From Chloroflexi bacterium CFX6 (GTDB lineage Bacteria; Chloroflexota; Anaerolineae; Anaerolineales; Villigracilaceae), in assembly GCA_030263595.1 (NCBI GenBank), contig SZPG01000006.1:120115-184114 (forward strand): a stretch of 64,000 nt of DNA, written 5' to 3'. Numbering within the stretch: position 1 is the first letter of the stretch; every line of letters begins with the position of its first letter. Under the pieces are notes generated by a model. It saw only the letters and a program-made list of their open reading frames with translations. It searched no databases and had not been told where the DNA came from. Shown in pieces: positions 7,323 through 15,663 of the stretch. Position numbers and translations under genes: made by a program.

Positions 7323-7859
7323 ATGAACACAACCCATATCGTGATTGACGGCAGGGTGTATAACCGCGTGGACGAGATGCCGCCGGAAGTGCGCGCACAG
7401 TACGAACAGGCAATGCGCGCGTTCAAGGACGAAAACCGGGACGGCGCGCCGGATATTTTCGAGGCGCCTTTATCGCCGCAGGTCGTTACCAACCTGACAA
7501 AATTCGTCGTGGACGGCGTGGAATACGACCGCCTCGAAGACCTGCCGCCCGAAGCGCGCGCTAAATACGAACAGGCGATGGGAATGCTGGATAAAGATCG
7601 AAACGGCATCCCCGATTTTGTGGAAGGTTTTATAAACGCGACGGAGCAGACCCCGCCTCCCGCCTCCGCTTCCGCCTACGGGACGGCGGCTCCGCGCCGA
7701 TCAACCTTTTCCAACTCCCAGCGCAAACCGATCTCCCCCGCTCCCGCCATCGCGCCGGATACATCGAACGGATGGATGCTCGCGCTTGCCGGCATATTCC
7801 TCCTCCTGTTGTGCATTGCAGGCGCGGCCGGCGTTTGGTATTTCTTCCTGAACGGATAG
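7323..7859 (+). CDS. Membrane-anchored protein with two EF-hand-like repeats
   Basis: 178 residues. Two homologous repeats (about 5-46 and 60-97) each have a V-D/I-D-G-x-x-Y strand, a P-P-E-x-R-A-x-Y-E-Q-A-M helix and a calcium-loop-like segment (DENRDGAPDIFE, DKDRNGIPDFVE). A Pro/Ser/Ala-rich linker (105-148) leads to one C-terminal transmembrane helix (about 152-174), so it is probably tail-anchored with the repeats in the cytoplasm. Acidic D-x-x-x-D-G loops suggest calcium binding, which is inference. AGGAGTGAG precedes the ATG. I do not recognise a named family. Confidence 0.7.
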   Translation: MNTTHIVIDGRVYNRVDEMPPEVRAQYEQAMRAFKDENRDGAPDIFEAPLSPQVVTNLTKFVVDGVEYDRLEDLPPEARAKYEQAMGMLDKDRNGIPDFVEGFINATEQTPPPASASAYGTAAPRRSTFSNSQRKPISPAPAIAPDTSNGWMLALAGIFLLLLCIAGAAGVWYFFLNG

Positions 7860-8013
7860 AGTGCCGCCGGGAACCTCCTCGAATATGACCTTGGAGTCAG
7901 CCAGCGCCGCGCAACACTGGCTGGCGCATTTCGGAAGCCAGCTCCCCGATTCCATAATGAGTTTGTGAATTGTCTTACAAATATTAGCGTTTGATTAGAA
8001 TGTTACAACCTGC
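7860..8013. other. Gap with a short inverted repeat
   Basis: No coding frame is convincing. CAGCCAG (near 7899) and CTGGCTG (near 7917) form a 7-bp arm pair, but no T run follows, so a terminator role is uncertain. Confidence 0.3.
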
Positions 8014-8042
8014 TTGACTTTGATTTTGAATTTCTGTATAGT
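8014..8042 (+). promoter_or_regulatory. Promoter of the ABC export operon
   Basis: TTGACT (8014-8019) and TATAGT (8037-8042) are separated by exactly 17 bases, a near-consensus housekeeping promoter. The start codon at 8127 leaves a leader of about 78 bases. Confidence 0.8.
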
Positions 8043-8126
8043 AATTTACGATCACAAGATTGGCACGGTTTGCCCACCGGCAGGCGTGCCTTTTGTTTGT
8101 CAACCCATCCCACTCAAGGAGAACCA

Positions 8127-9059
8127 ATGATTCAAGTCAATGGTCTCGTCAAGGACTATGGAGTTCGCCGCGCCCTCGACAGCATCACTTTCGACGCCAA
8201 CCAGGGAGAGATCGTCGGCTTTCTCGGACCGAACGGCGCGGGGAAAACCACCACCATGCGCATCCTGACCGGGTACATGCCGCCCAGCGGAGGGGAAGCC
8301 GTCGTGGCGGGATACGACGTGGTGGAGGAATCGCTCGAAGTTCGCAAACGCGTCGGCTACCTGCCCGAAACCGTTCCACTCTACAACGACATGACCGCGC
8401 TGGATTACCTCAAATTCATGGCGCAACTCCGGCAGTTGCCCAACGCCGAAGACCGCGCCTGGGAAACGCTGGACATGGTCAACCTCGATGAGCGCGCCAA
8501 CAGTTACATCGGGAACTTTTCCAAAGGTATGCGCCAGCGCATCGGACTCGCGCAGGCGCTGCTCCATCGCCCCGAAGTGCTTATACTCGACGAACCGACC
8601 ATCGGACTGGACCCGGCGCAAGTGGTCGAGATCCGCAACGTGATCCGCGAGATCGGCAAGGACCGCACCGTGCTGTTCTCCACGCACATTCTTTCGGAAG
8701 CGCAACAGATCAGCGACCGCGTCCTGATCATCAACCGGGGAAAGATCGTCGCGGAGGACACCCCCGAAAACCTGCAATCACGGGTGCTGGGCGCGGATCG
8801 CGTCGTCCTGCGCGTGCGCGGCGACGCGGACGGGCTGGATGAGACCGTCAAAAAGGTCAAGGGGACGCGCAAGGTGGAAACCAAAGGCGAAGACACGGTC
8901 GAGTTCGAGTTCTCCGCCGGGCAGGACGTGCGTCCGCAGGTGGCGAAGGCGATCGTGCAGGCTGGCTACGAATTGCTCGAGATGCGCCCGGTGGGCATGA
9001 GTCTCGAGGAAATCTTCCTTGAACTGACAGACGACAAATCAGCGGGCAAACGCCAGTGA
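8127..9059 (+). CDS. ABC transporter ATPase, GldA/CcmA-like
   Basis: 310 residues. Walker A GPNGAGKTT (34-42), a signature loop NFSKGMRQR (about 130-138) and Walker B VLILDEPTIGLDP (about 151-163) are complete, and a C-terminal domain follows as in ABC-2 exporters. It energises the permease encoded eight bases downstream. The ATG at 8127 is selected by AAGGAG at 8116-8121; the longer open frame upstream lacks a ribosome-binding site. Order ATPase-permease-GldG-like-DUF4340 matches Gld-type ABC loci seen in many phyla. The substrate is unknown, and gliding should not be assumed. Confidence 0.92.
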   Translation: MIQVNGLVKDYGVRRALDSITFDANQGEIVGFLGPNGAGKTTTMRILTGYMPPSGGEAVVAGYDVVEESLEVRKRVGYLPETVPLYNDMTALDYLKFMAQLRQLPNAEDRAWETLDMVNLDERANSYIGNFSKGMRQRIGLAQALLHRPEVLILDEPTIGLDPAQVVEIRNVIREIGKDRTVLFSTHILSEAQQISDRVLIINRGKIVAEDTPENLQSRVLGADRVVLRVRGDADGLDETVKKVKGTRKVETKGEDTVEFEFSAGQDVRPQVAKAIVQAGYELLEMRPVGMSLEEIFLELTDDKSAGKRQ

Positions 9060-9067
9060 GGTGAATC

Positions 9068-9817
9068 ATGCGAAATATTTGGACAATTGCAAAAAAGGAA
9101 TACGATCAATACTTCATCAGCCCGGTCGCGTACGTCGTCGCGTTTGCGATCCTGCTGACCACCGGCGTGCTGTTCGGACTCAACATGTTCTTCTACACCC
9201 AAAACGCCTTCCAAAACTTTGGCGCCATACCGAACTTTGCCCCGATCTCCGGCTCCTTCACTTTTCTGCTCGTGCTTTCCGCCCCGGCGCTGACCATGCG
9301 CCTGATCTCGGACGAAGCGCGCATGGGAACGCTGGAATTGCTACTTACGGCTCCCATCCGGGACTTCGAACTGGTCATTGGAAAATGGCTTGGCGCGATG
9401 CTCTACATTCTTTCCCTGCTGGCGGTGACGCTGGTCTATCCCATCGTCATCAGCCGCTTCGTGACACCGGGCATTGACTGGAACGTGATCCTGACCTCCT
9501 ACCTCGGCATGATCCTGCTGGCAGGTGTGTTCCTCTCTTTGGGGACGGCGGTCTCCGCCATGTTCACGAACCAGATCACGGCGTTCTTCGTTTCGCTGGC
9601 GTTGTTCGTGACGCTTTGGTGGCTGGTTGGTTTCCCCGCCAGCGTGATCACCGGCGACGCCGCGAGACTGTTCGAATATCTCGACTTGAAAACACATTTC
9701 TACGGGGCTCTGGACTCGGGCGTCATCAACCTTTCGAGTCTCGTCTATTATGCCAGCCTGATCGCGCTGGGCTTTTTCACGGGGACGACCGCCGTCGAAA
9801 TGAGGAGATGGAGATAA
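9068..9817 (+). CDS. ABC-2 type permease, GldF-like
   Basis: 249 residues with six hydrophobic segments (about 18-42, 56-80, 100-122, 136-160, 170-190, 220-240) and a YDQYFISPVAYVV start typical of ABC-2 permeases. LISDEARMGTLELLLTAPI matches the conserved coupling segment after the second helix. GAGGTGA precedes the start, and its TAA overlaps the next ATG by one base, so the pair is translationally coupled. Confidence 0.9.
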   Translation: MRNIWTIAKKEYDQYFISPVAYVVAFAILLTTGVLFGLNMFFYTQNAFQNFGAIPNFAPISGSFTFLLVLSAPALTMRLISDEARMGTLELLLTAPIRDFELVIGKWLGAMLYILSLLAVTLVYPIVISRFVTPGIDWNVILTSYLGMILLAGVFLSLGTAVSAMFTNQITAFFVSLALFVTLWWLVGFPASVITGDAARLFEYLDLKTHFYGALDSGVINLSSLVYYASLIALGFFTGTTAVEMRRWR

Positions 9818-11406
9818 TGGCAAAGAAGAAACAACCCGCCTGGCATCGCTACACCTTCATCGCGCTGGTCGCCGCCGGGCTTGCATTGCTCAGCGCGATC
9901 CTGTTCCTCATCACGCGAGGATTATTGAACATCGGCATGTTCAGCGGCGCGACGACGGACACGTTGAATCGCGGCACGCTCATCAGCCTCGCCGTCTTCG
10001 TCCTCAGCCTGGCGATCTACGCCATCCTGGAACCGCAAAAGACCCGACAGGCGTTCACCGGCCGGCAGGCGCGGTACGGGAGCAACACCGTCATCACCTT
10101 CGTCGCCTTCCTGGGAATCCTGTTCGTCGCAAACTGGTTCGTCTACAACAACCCCCAACGCTGGGACGTGACCGAGGACAGGGTCAACACGCTCGCCCCG
10201 GAAACGGTCCAGGCGCTCGAAACCCTCCCTGAGCCGGTCACTGCGGTCGCATTTTACGCCAGTCTCTCCACCGAAAGCGCGACGGAAATGCTGGAGAACT
10301 TCAAAGCCAACAGCAATGGCAAATTCGATTACCGCTTCGTCAACCCGGATACCGATCCTGTCGCCGCGCGCGAGGCGGGCATCACCGGCGACGGCAAGAT
10401 TATGCTGGTCATGGGCGAACGCCGGGAGATCGCCAACTTCGCCTCCGAAACCGAACTCACGAAGGCTCTGATCAAATTGATCAACCCCGAGGCGCGCGCC
10501 GTCTATTTCCTCACCGGGCATGGCGAAGCCTCGCTCGAATTCAGCGAAGTCAGTTTCTCCACCGCCAAATCCACGCTCGAGAGCAAGAACTACACGGTCA
10601 ACGCCCTGAACCTGCTGGCTGAGAACAAGATTCCCGAAGACGCGCTGGCGGTCATCGTCGCCGGTCCCATGAAGCCCGTTTCCGAACAGGAGGTGAAACT
10701 TCTCAAGGAATACGTGGACGCGGGCGGCTCGCTCGTCGTCATGGAAAACCCGGTCCTCCTGACGGACTTCGGCAACGCGCCGGATCCGCTCGCCGATTAT
10801 CTCGCCAGCGATTGGGGCATCGCGCTGAACAATGACATCATCATTGACCTCAACAGCCAGCAGCCGTTGAACGCCATCTCCGCCTCCGCCAGCCAGCATC
10901 CGATCACAGCCAACCTGAGCGCGAACTACCTGGTCATCATGCCGCAGGCGCGTTCGCTCAGCCTGACGTCTCCCGCGGACGGCATCACACAAACCGCCCT
11001 GCTGTTCACCTCGCCCAATTCGTGGGGCGAAGTGAGCTTCACGAGCGCGGAAGGCACGCAGGTTTCATTCGACCCCGAGGATTTCCCGGGTCCCCTCATC
11101 ATGGCGGCGTCCGGCGAAAACGCAACCACCAAAGGACGCGTGGTCGTGTTTGGAAATTCCCTCTTTGCAACCAACGACGCCTTCGATGCGTATGGCAATG
11201 GGAACATGTTCGTCAACTCGGTGGACTGGGCGGCGGAACAGGAAGACCTGCTCGACATCACGCCCAACACGCCCACCGCCCGCACCTTCGTCCCGCCGAC
11301 CCAGATCCAGTTGCTGATCATCCTTCTCGGTTCGGTGTTGCTCATCCCCGGTCTGGTCGTATTTGCAGGTTTCTCCTCCTGGCTTGCCCGCAGGCGGCAG
11401 GGATAA
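9817..11406 (+). CDS. GldG-like ABC transport auxiliary protein
   Basis: 529 residues. Three N-terminal membrane helices (about 10-32, 45-66, 85-105) are followed by a large extracytoplasmic domain of the ABC_transp_aux/GldG family (from NNPQRWDVTEDRVNTLAPET onward, about 113-490) and a C-terminal helix (about 498-520). YFLTGHGEASLE and DAGGSLVVMENP are typical. The domain probably acts with the GldA/F-like transporter at the outer membrane face. Start chosen at the TAATG overlap with the permease. Confidence 0.9.
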   Translation: MAKKKQPAWHRYTFIALVAAGLALLSAILFLITRGLLNIGMFSGATTDTLNRGTLISLAVFVLSLAIYAILEPQKTRQAFTGRQARYGSNTVITFVAFLGILFVANWFVYNNPQRWDVTEDRVNTLAPETVQALETLPEPVTAVAFYASLSTESATEMLENFKANSNGKFDYRFVNPDTDPVAAREAGITGDGKIMLVMGERREIANFASETELTKALIKLINPEARAVYFLTGHGEASLEFSEVSFSTAKSTLESKNYTVNALNLLAENKIPEDALAVIVAGPMKPVSEQEVKLLKEYVDAGGSLVVMENPVLLTDFGNAPDPLADYLASDWGIALNNDIIIDLNSQQPLNAISASASQHPITANLSANYLVIMPQARSLSLTSPADGITQTALLFTSPNSWGEVSFTSAEGTQVSFDPEDFPGPLIMAASGENATTKGRVVVFGNSLFATNDAFDAYGNGNMFVNSVDWAAEQEDLLDITPNTPTARTFVPPTQIQLLIILLGSVLLIPGLVVFAGFSSWLARRRQG

Positions 11407-11408
11407 AT

Positions 11409-12008
11409 ATGCGCCGCTCCACCATCGTCTATCTCCTGCTCTTTGCAGCCGTATTGGGCGCGGCGTATTACTTCAACAACCGCCAGGCGACTGCCGAGGA
11501 CGAGACCGCCACCGAAACCGTCGCGCCCGTCGAATACCTCTTCACCTCCGCGGATGGATTGCCGACGCGCATCCGCATCGAGTCGAAGGCGGGGGAGGTC
11601 GTCGAGGTGGCGCGTAACGCGGAGAATGCCTGGGCATTGATCCTGCCCGAGGAAGCCGCGGCAGACCAGGGGGTGGTCGAGGCGGCGGCTGGTCAGGTCT
11701 CCACCCTGCAGATTTTGGAACGCGTCCCCGGTCTTGCGCCGGAGGCGGCCGGTCTGGCTGATCCCGAATATACGATGATGTTCCAATTCACCGGCGGCGT
11801 GGAACGGAACATCCAGATCGGTGTTCTCACCCCTACAGAACGCGGTTATTACGCGCGCGCGGAAGACGGAGAGGTCTTGATCGTGAGCGTCAGCGCAGTG
11901 GATTCGCTCCTGAGGCTCCTGACGGATCCGCCCTACGCGCCGACCGCTGCCCCGCCTCCCGCGTCGCCCGAGGCTGGCTCGACGACCGAGGCGACCGCCG
12001 CGCCTTAG
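11409..12008 (+). CDS. DUF4340-like protein
   Basis: 199 residues with an N-terminal signal anchor (about 3-19), then a beta-rich domain (IRIESKAGEVVEVARNAENAWALILP and a Q-I-G-V-L-T-P-T strand) like DUF4340, a family regularly encoded next to GldG-type proteins. The last 40 residues are Pro/Ala/Thr-rich. It starts two bases after the GldG-like stop and closes the operon. Its molecular role is unknown; context points to the same extracytoplasmic complex. Confidence 0.8.
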   Translation: MRRSTIVYLLLFAAVLGAAYYFNNRQATAEDETATETVAPVEYLFTSADGLPTRIRIESKAGEVVEVARNAENAWALILPEEAAADQGVVEAAAGQVSTLQILERVPGLAPEAAGLADPEYTMMFQFTGGVERNIQIGVLTPTERGYYARAEDGEVLIVSVSAVDSLLRLLTDPPYAPTAAPPPASPEAGSTTEATAAP

Positions 12009-12038
12009 CCGTAACATTTTATGAAGCCGAGCGTCTAT

Positions 12039-12067
12039 AAAAAGCAATGGAAATGGTATTGCTTTTT
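12039..12067 (+). terminator. Terminator of the ABC operon
   Basis: AAAAAGCAAT pairs with ATTGCTTTTT across a 9-base loop, ending in Ts. Its right arm contains the -35 hexamer of the rpoD promoter. Confidence 0.75.
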
Positions 12068-12087
12068 ACCCAAAAAAAGCGTATTCT
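12059..12087 (+). promoter_or_regulatory. Promoter of rpoD
   Basis: TTGCTT (12059-12064), 17 bases, TATTCT (12082-12087). The start codon follows at 12117 with GGAGAG before it. The -35 is part of the upstream terminator stem. Confidence 0.6.
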
Positions 12088-12116
12088 GATAGCGACAAGG
12101 AAACGAATAGGAGAGA

Positions 12117-13331
12117 ATGGACGTAGACAAGATCTTGATGGTTGACGAAGAAGAGGAGTTTCCCGCAATCGCCCGGCTCGTGGAGTTGGGGCGTCAAAAG
12201 GGATACATCACCCTGGACGATATCGTCCACTTCTTCCCCGAAGCCGAACAGGACGTCGAGCAATTGGAAGAGGCGTTTTCCGCGCTCTTGAGCGCGGGCA
12301 TCCCCTTTGTGGAAGACGCCAATCTCGCCGAACCCAGCGAAGACGAACTGGTGGCGGTGGAGGCTTCCGGGGATGTCGAACCCGAAATTGACCCCACGCT
12401 CGACGACTACCTCGCGAACATTGATACGGACGATACGATCGGTTTGTATCTCAAGGAGGTCAGCCGCGTGCCCCTGCTGACGGCGGACGAGGAAGTGGCG
12501 CTCGCCCAGCGCATCGAACGCGGGCGCATGGCGCGCGAGGAACTTGCAAAGGGAAACGCCAGTCCGCGCCGCCGCTCCGAACTCCGCAAACTGATCGAGG
12601 ATGGCTGGTCGGCGCGCGAACATCTCATCACGGCGAACTCGCGCCTGGTTATTTCGGTCGCCAAGAAATACATGGGGCGCGGCGTCCCGTTCCTGGATCT
12701 GATCCAGGAGGGGAACATCGGTCTCATCCGCGCCACCAAGAAGTTCGATTACCGCCGCGGACACAAATTCTCCACGTACGCGACATGGTGGATCCGCCAG
12801 GCGGTCACCCGCGCCATCGCCGACCAGGGACGCACGATCCGCGTGCCGGTTCACATGGGCGACCAGATCAACAAACTCCTGCGCGTGCAGCACCAGTTGA
12901 CGCAGCGTCTCGGACGCGAACCGAGCGTGGAGGAACTTGCGGAAGCGCTGGACGTGCCGCCCAAGAAAGTGGAAAACATGATCCAGGTGGCGCGCCGTCC
13001 GCTTTCGCTGGAAACGCCGACCGACGATGAGGAAGATTCCGTGTTGGGCGATTTCATCGAAGACGACGAGGCGCCTCCGCCCGACGACACCGCCACGTAC
13101 AACCTTCTAAAGGAACACCTCGGCGAAGTTTTGAATGGACTGCCTCCGCGCGAGGTCCGCATTTTGCAGTTGCGTTACGGCCTGCTCGACGGGCAGGCGT
13201 ACACCCTCGAAGAGGTGGGTCGCAAGATGGGCGTCACGCGCGAACGCGTGAGGCAGATCGAAGCGCAGGCATTGAGCCGCCTGAGGCATCCCACCATCCG
13301 CAGGAAATTGCGGGATTACCTGGGAGAATAG
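12117..13331 (+). CDS. rpoD: Primary RNA polymerase sigma factor (sigma-70)
   Basis: 404 residues with all primary-sigma parts: an acidic region 1.1-like start (about 1-80), region 1.2 ([18 protein letters not shown], about 102-120), region 2 with [20 protein letters not shown] and [20 protein letters not shown] (about 200-240) for -10 recognition and melting, region 3, and region 4.2 with the helix-turn-helix [20 protein letters not shown] near 365-385 for -35 binding. The short spacer between regions 1.2 and 2 is of the SigA type. Transcribed alone, between two terminators. Confidence 0.96.
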   Translation: MDVDKILMVDEEEEFPAIARLVELGRQKGYITLDDIVHFFPEAEQDVEQLEEAFSALLSAGIPFVEDANLAEPSEDELVAVEASGDVEPEIDPTLDDYLANIDTDDTIGLYLKEVSRVPLLTADEEVALAQRIERGRMAREELAKGNASPRRRSELRKLIEDGWSAREHLITANSRLVISVAKKYMGRGVPFLDLIQEGNIGLIRATKKFDYRRGHKFSTYATWWIRQAVTRAIADQGRTIRVPVHMGDQINKLLRVQHQLTQRLGREPSVEELAEALDVPPKKVENMIQVARRPLSLETPTDDEEDSVLGDFIEDDEAPPPDDTATYNLLKEHLGEVLNGLPPREVRILQLRYGLLDGQAYTLEEVGRKMGVTRERVRQIEAQALSRLRHPTIRRKLRDYLGE

Positions 13332-13336
13332 AACGA

Positions 13337-13366
13337 AAAATGACCCCGTGTGGACGGGGTCATTTT
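13337..13366. terminator. Terminator after rpoD
   Basis: AAAATGACCCCGT pairs with ACGGGGTCATTTT over 13 bp around GTGG, with T-rich sequence after it. It also suits the converging gene at 13383. Confidence 0.85.
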
Positions 13367-13382
13367 GTTTTTCGTAAAACCG

Positions 13383-14237
13383 CTACAACCCAAACCCGTG
13401 AATGAGGCCGGCGATCCACATGCCGATCACGGCGACCACGAGTTGAAAGTCATACCGCAATAACCCGACAAGCGCGCTTGCCCACGAATGATAGGCAAGG
13501 TAGGGCGAAAGAAAGGGCGACGCCGCCATCCCATAATCCATGCGGCGGTCGCGGATGGACAATGCGGTCAATACGAGACCGATGGGCAACGCCCAGGGCC
13601 ACAGACTGGCGTTCCAGAATGAGTCCAGAAGATCGCTTTGACGGCCGGCGACCCAATTCCCAAAGATAAGGAAGGAAAGCGCCAGGGAGATCGCTACGGG
13701 GGCGAACGTCCGCGTCACGGATTTGATCCCGCCTGCGCGCCAGGCTTCAGCCAGCCAGTACAAGACCATGACGATTCCCATTTGAGGTTTGATCAGTACG
13801 AAGAACAATCCCAAAGGCGCAGGGAGGGTAAAACCGATGAGAACCAGAAAATCAACGTTCAACATACGCAAACCGTAAACGACCGGCGGGGAAACCATGA
13901 AGGCGATGAACGCCAGCGGGCTTGCCTTGAGGCGATACGCCACCCATGCGTAGCCTGCAATGCTCGCCATGAAATACAAAATCCCGCCCGTATCCTCGGA
14001 AAAGAGCGCAAAAGGCAAAAGCAGGAGTACCGTCCACGGGACGTTTCGGAAGGTCGGCACATCGTAAGGCGTCTCTCCGCTCAACGTCTTTTGAAGCGCG
14101 GGATAAAACGTCTCGCGCCAGTCAATTCCCACCAAATGCCAGACGAACGAGGAAAGCCAATAGAAGACGATCAGCAGAATCAGGCTCCCCAGAATGGAGG
14201 TTATCAGTGAGCGGGGTTTCTTTGTCTTTGTCATCAT
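13383..14237 (-). CDS. Polytopic membrane protein, possibly glycosyltransferase-like
   Basis: 284 residues with about eight hydrophobic segments (first at about 14-35). After the first helix comes a short loop with ETFYPALQKTLSGETPYDVP, recalling the first external loop of GT87/DUF2029-type mannosyltransferases, and ALVGLLRYDF near the end. No conserved D-D or D-E pair is clear. The neighbours are larger membrane glycosyltransferase-type genes on both strands, so a role in cell-surface glycan assembly is a reasonable but unproven guess. An alternative start three bases downstream (second Met) is equally possible. Confidence 0.6.
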   Translation of the reverse strand: MMTKTKKPRSLITSILGSLILLIVFYWLSSFVWHLVGIDWRETFYPALQKTLSGETPYDVPTFRNVPWTVLLLLPFALFSEDTGGILYFMASIAGYAWVAYRLKASPLAFIAFMVSPPVVYGLRMLNVDFLVLIGFTLPAPLGLFFVLIKPQMGIVMVLYWLAEAWRAGGIKSVTRTFAPVAISLALSFLIFGNWVAGRQSDLLDSFWNASLWPWALPIGLVLTALSIRDRRMDYGMAASPFLSPYLAYHSWASALVGLLRYDFQLVVAVIGMWIAGLIHGFGL

Positions 14238-14259
14238 CCGTTTCTTCGAAAGAGGGAAT

Positions 14260-15621
14260 TCATCCCACCCACCCCCACAGGATGAATTGCGCGCTCAAAT
14301 ACAACTGCAACGCCAGGGACAGGTACACGATGACGCGATTGACCCATTTATTTTCCCCCCAATTACCAAACACCATGAAGGCGGGAAAAATCGCGAGGGC
14401 GTAACGCATCATGCTGACGAGAGGCTGGGTGGTCGTCATGCGAAGCATTGGAGCGACGAGCATTAGAATGGAATATAGAAAATATTCGAGCGGGAGTTTC
14501 CTCCAGATCGGGATCAGCATGGCGAGCAAGCCGAGAGTGAAAATCAGGTTCAAGGCGTCAACAACGTCCCCGCCGCCGCCCGACAATAGAGCGATCGAAG
14601 CAAGGATGTTTCCCCACGGCGAAACGAAACGCGCCCGCAATGTCCCTTCGTATGTGGAGATCAGGGACAGGTTCGTAAAGGCAAGGAACGAGAGGCTGGC
14701 AAGCGGGATCAACGCCAGGGACGCGTAACGGGCGAGTTTCATCCGTAACGCCGATCCCTTCGTTTCGCGCCACATCAGCCAGGCAAGCGGAACGACCAGC
14801 AGGATTCCCTGCAAACGCGTCAGCGAGGAGAACATTCCCCAAAGCAGCGACCAGCCCCACCGTCCGCGCGAGGCGGCAAAAAGGGAGGCAAGAATGAGGA
14901 ACAGGAAAAGCGATTCCGTGTAGGGGCTGAAGAGGAAGAACGCCGTCGGAAAGAGCAAGAGATAAATAATCGTTCTGCGGGCGGCGTCTTCTGTCATGAT
15001 GGAGGCGGTCAATTGATGGAGCAATCCGAGTACGCCGATCAACGAAAGGTTCGAAACCAACAGCGCGGCAAACATCGGGTCCATGAAAGAGGCGAAGACC
15101 CTGATCAGAAACGGGTACGCCGGAAAATAAACCGTGCTGCCGTCCGCCGCGTAGCCGCGTTCGGCGATCTTCAAATACCAGTTCGCGTCGAATCGCTGCC
15201 ACAGGGACAGGGCGATGTTTTCCGCAGGCTTCACACCCAGATAAGGAAAAATATTTTCGACCGCGTATGCGGACGGTTTCAGCGAAGTCCCCGCATAATT
15301 TCCCTGAATTGCGCGCCCCTCGCGCATGGACCACACGCTCCCGGTCTGATCGTCCAGCATGTATTGATCGTCCAATGCGCGGAACGTAAGTGTGGTTTCA
15401 CCGACCGCCCGGGAATACGCGTATCGTTCGCTCGTCCGCAAATCGAAAACGGTAAGCGCGGGTTCGCCGAACAGGTCGAGGTTCTGCAACGCGACCGGAA
15501 AAATCCAATACACGACAAACGACCACAGGGTAAGGGCGAGCCGCGCAACCAGAAACGCGGCGAGCGCGAAACGCCAGGCGGACGGGATGCGATTCCAAAG
15601 GGAGGAAAGTTTTTGCAGCAT
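14260..15621 (-). CDS. PIG-V-like membrane mannosyltransferase family protein
   Basis: 453 residues, about ten membrane helices. The first helix (about 16-40) is followed by a long outer loop of about 100 residues ending in FDANWYLKIAERGY and VYFPAYPFLIR, the D-x-x-x-Y and Y-F-P-x-Y-P pattern of GPI mannosyltransferase II-like (PIG-V) proteins in bacteria. These use lipid-linked sugars at the outer membrane face. The start at 15621 sits at the end of a short divergent promoter region; the longer upstream frame overlaps the opposite gene and is rejected. Confidence 0.8.
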   Translation of the reverse strand: MLQKLSSLWNRIPSAWRFALAAFLVARLALTLWSFVVYWIFPVALQNLDLFGEPALTVFDLRTSERYAYSRAVGETTLTFRALDDQYMLDDQTGSVWSMREGRAIQGNYAGTSLKPSAYAVENIFPYLGVKPAENIALSLWQRFDANWYLKIAERGYAADGSTVYFPAYPFLIRVFASFMDPMFAALLVSNLSLIGVLGLLHQLTASIMTEDAARRTIIYLLLFPTAFFLFSPYTESLFLFLILASLFAASRGRWGWSLLWGMFSSLTRLQGILLVVPLAWLMWRETKGSALRMKLARYASLALIPLASLSFLAFTNLSLISTYEGTLRARFVSPWGNILASIALLSGGGGDVVDALNLIFTLGLLAMLIPIWRKLPLEYFLYSILMLVAPMLRMTTTQPLVSMMRYALAIFPAFMVFGNWGENKWVNRVIVYLSLALQLYLSAQFILWGWVG

Positions 15622-15648
15622 GAACGACCCGAATGAGGCGGTCGGGCA

Positions 15649-15656
15649 ATTATAAT
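15649..15656. promoter_or_regulatory. Self-complementary -10 box between divergent genes
   Basis: ATTATAAT reads TATAAT on both strands. On the plus strand it ends 7 bases before the ATG at 15664, which would give a leaderless message; on the minus strand it serves the gene starting at 15621. Confidence 0.6.
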
Positions 15657-15663
15657 ACCCCGC

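Noticed and set aside
8127..12008. Gliding motility locus
   Set aside because: GldA/F/G-like genes occur in many non-gliding bacteria and no other gliding genes are visible.
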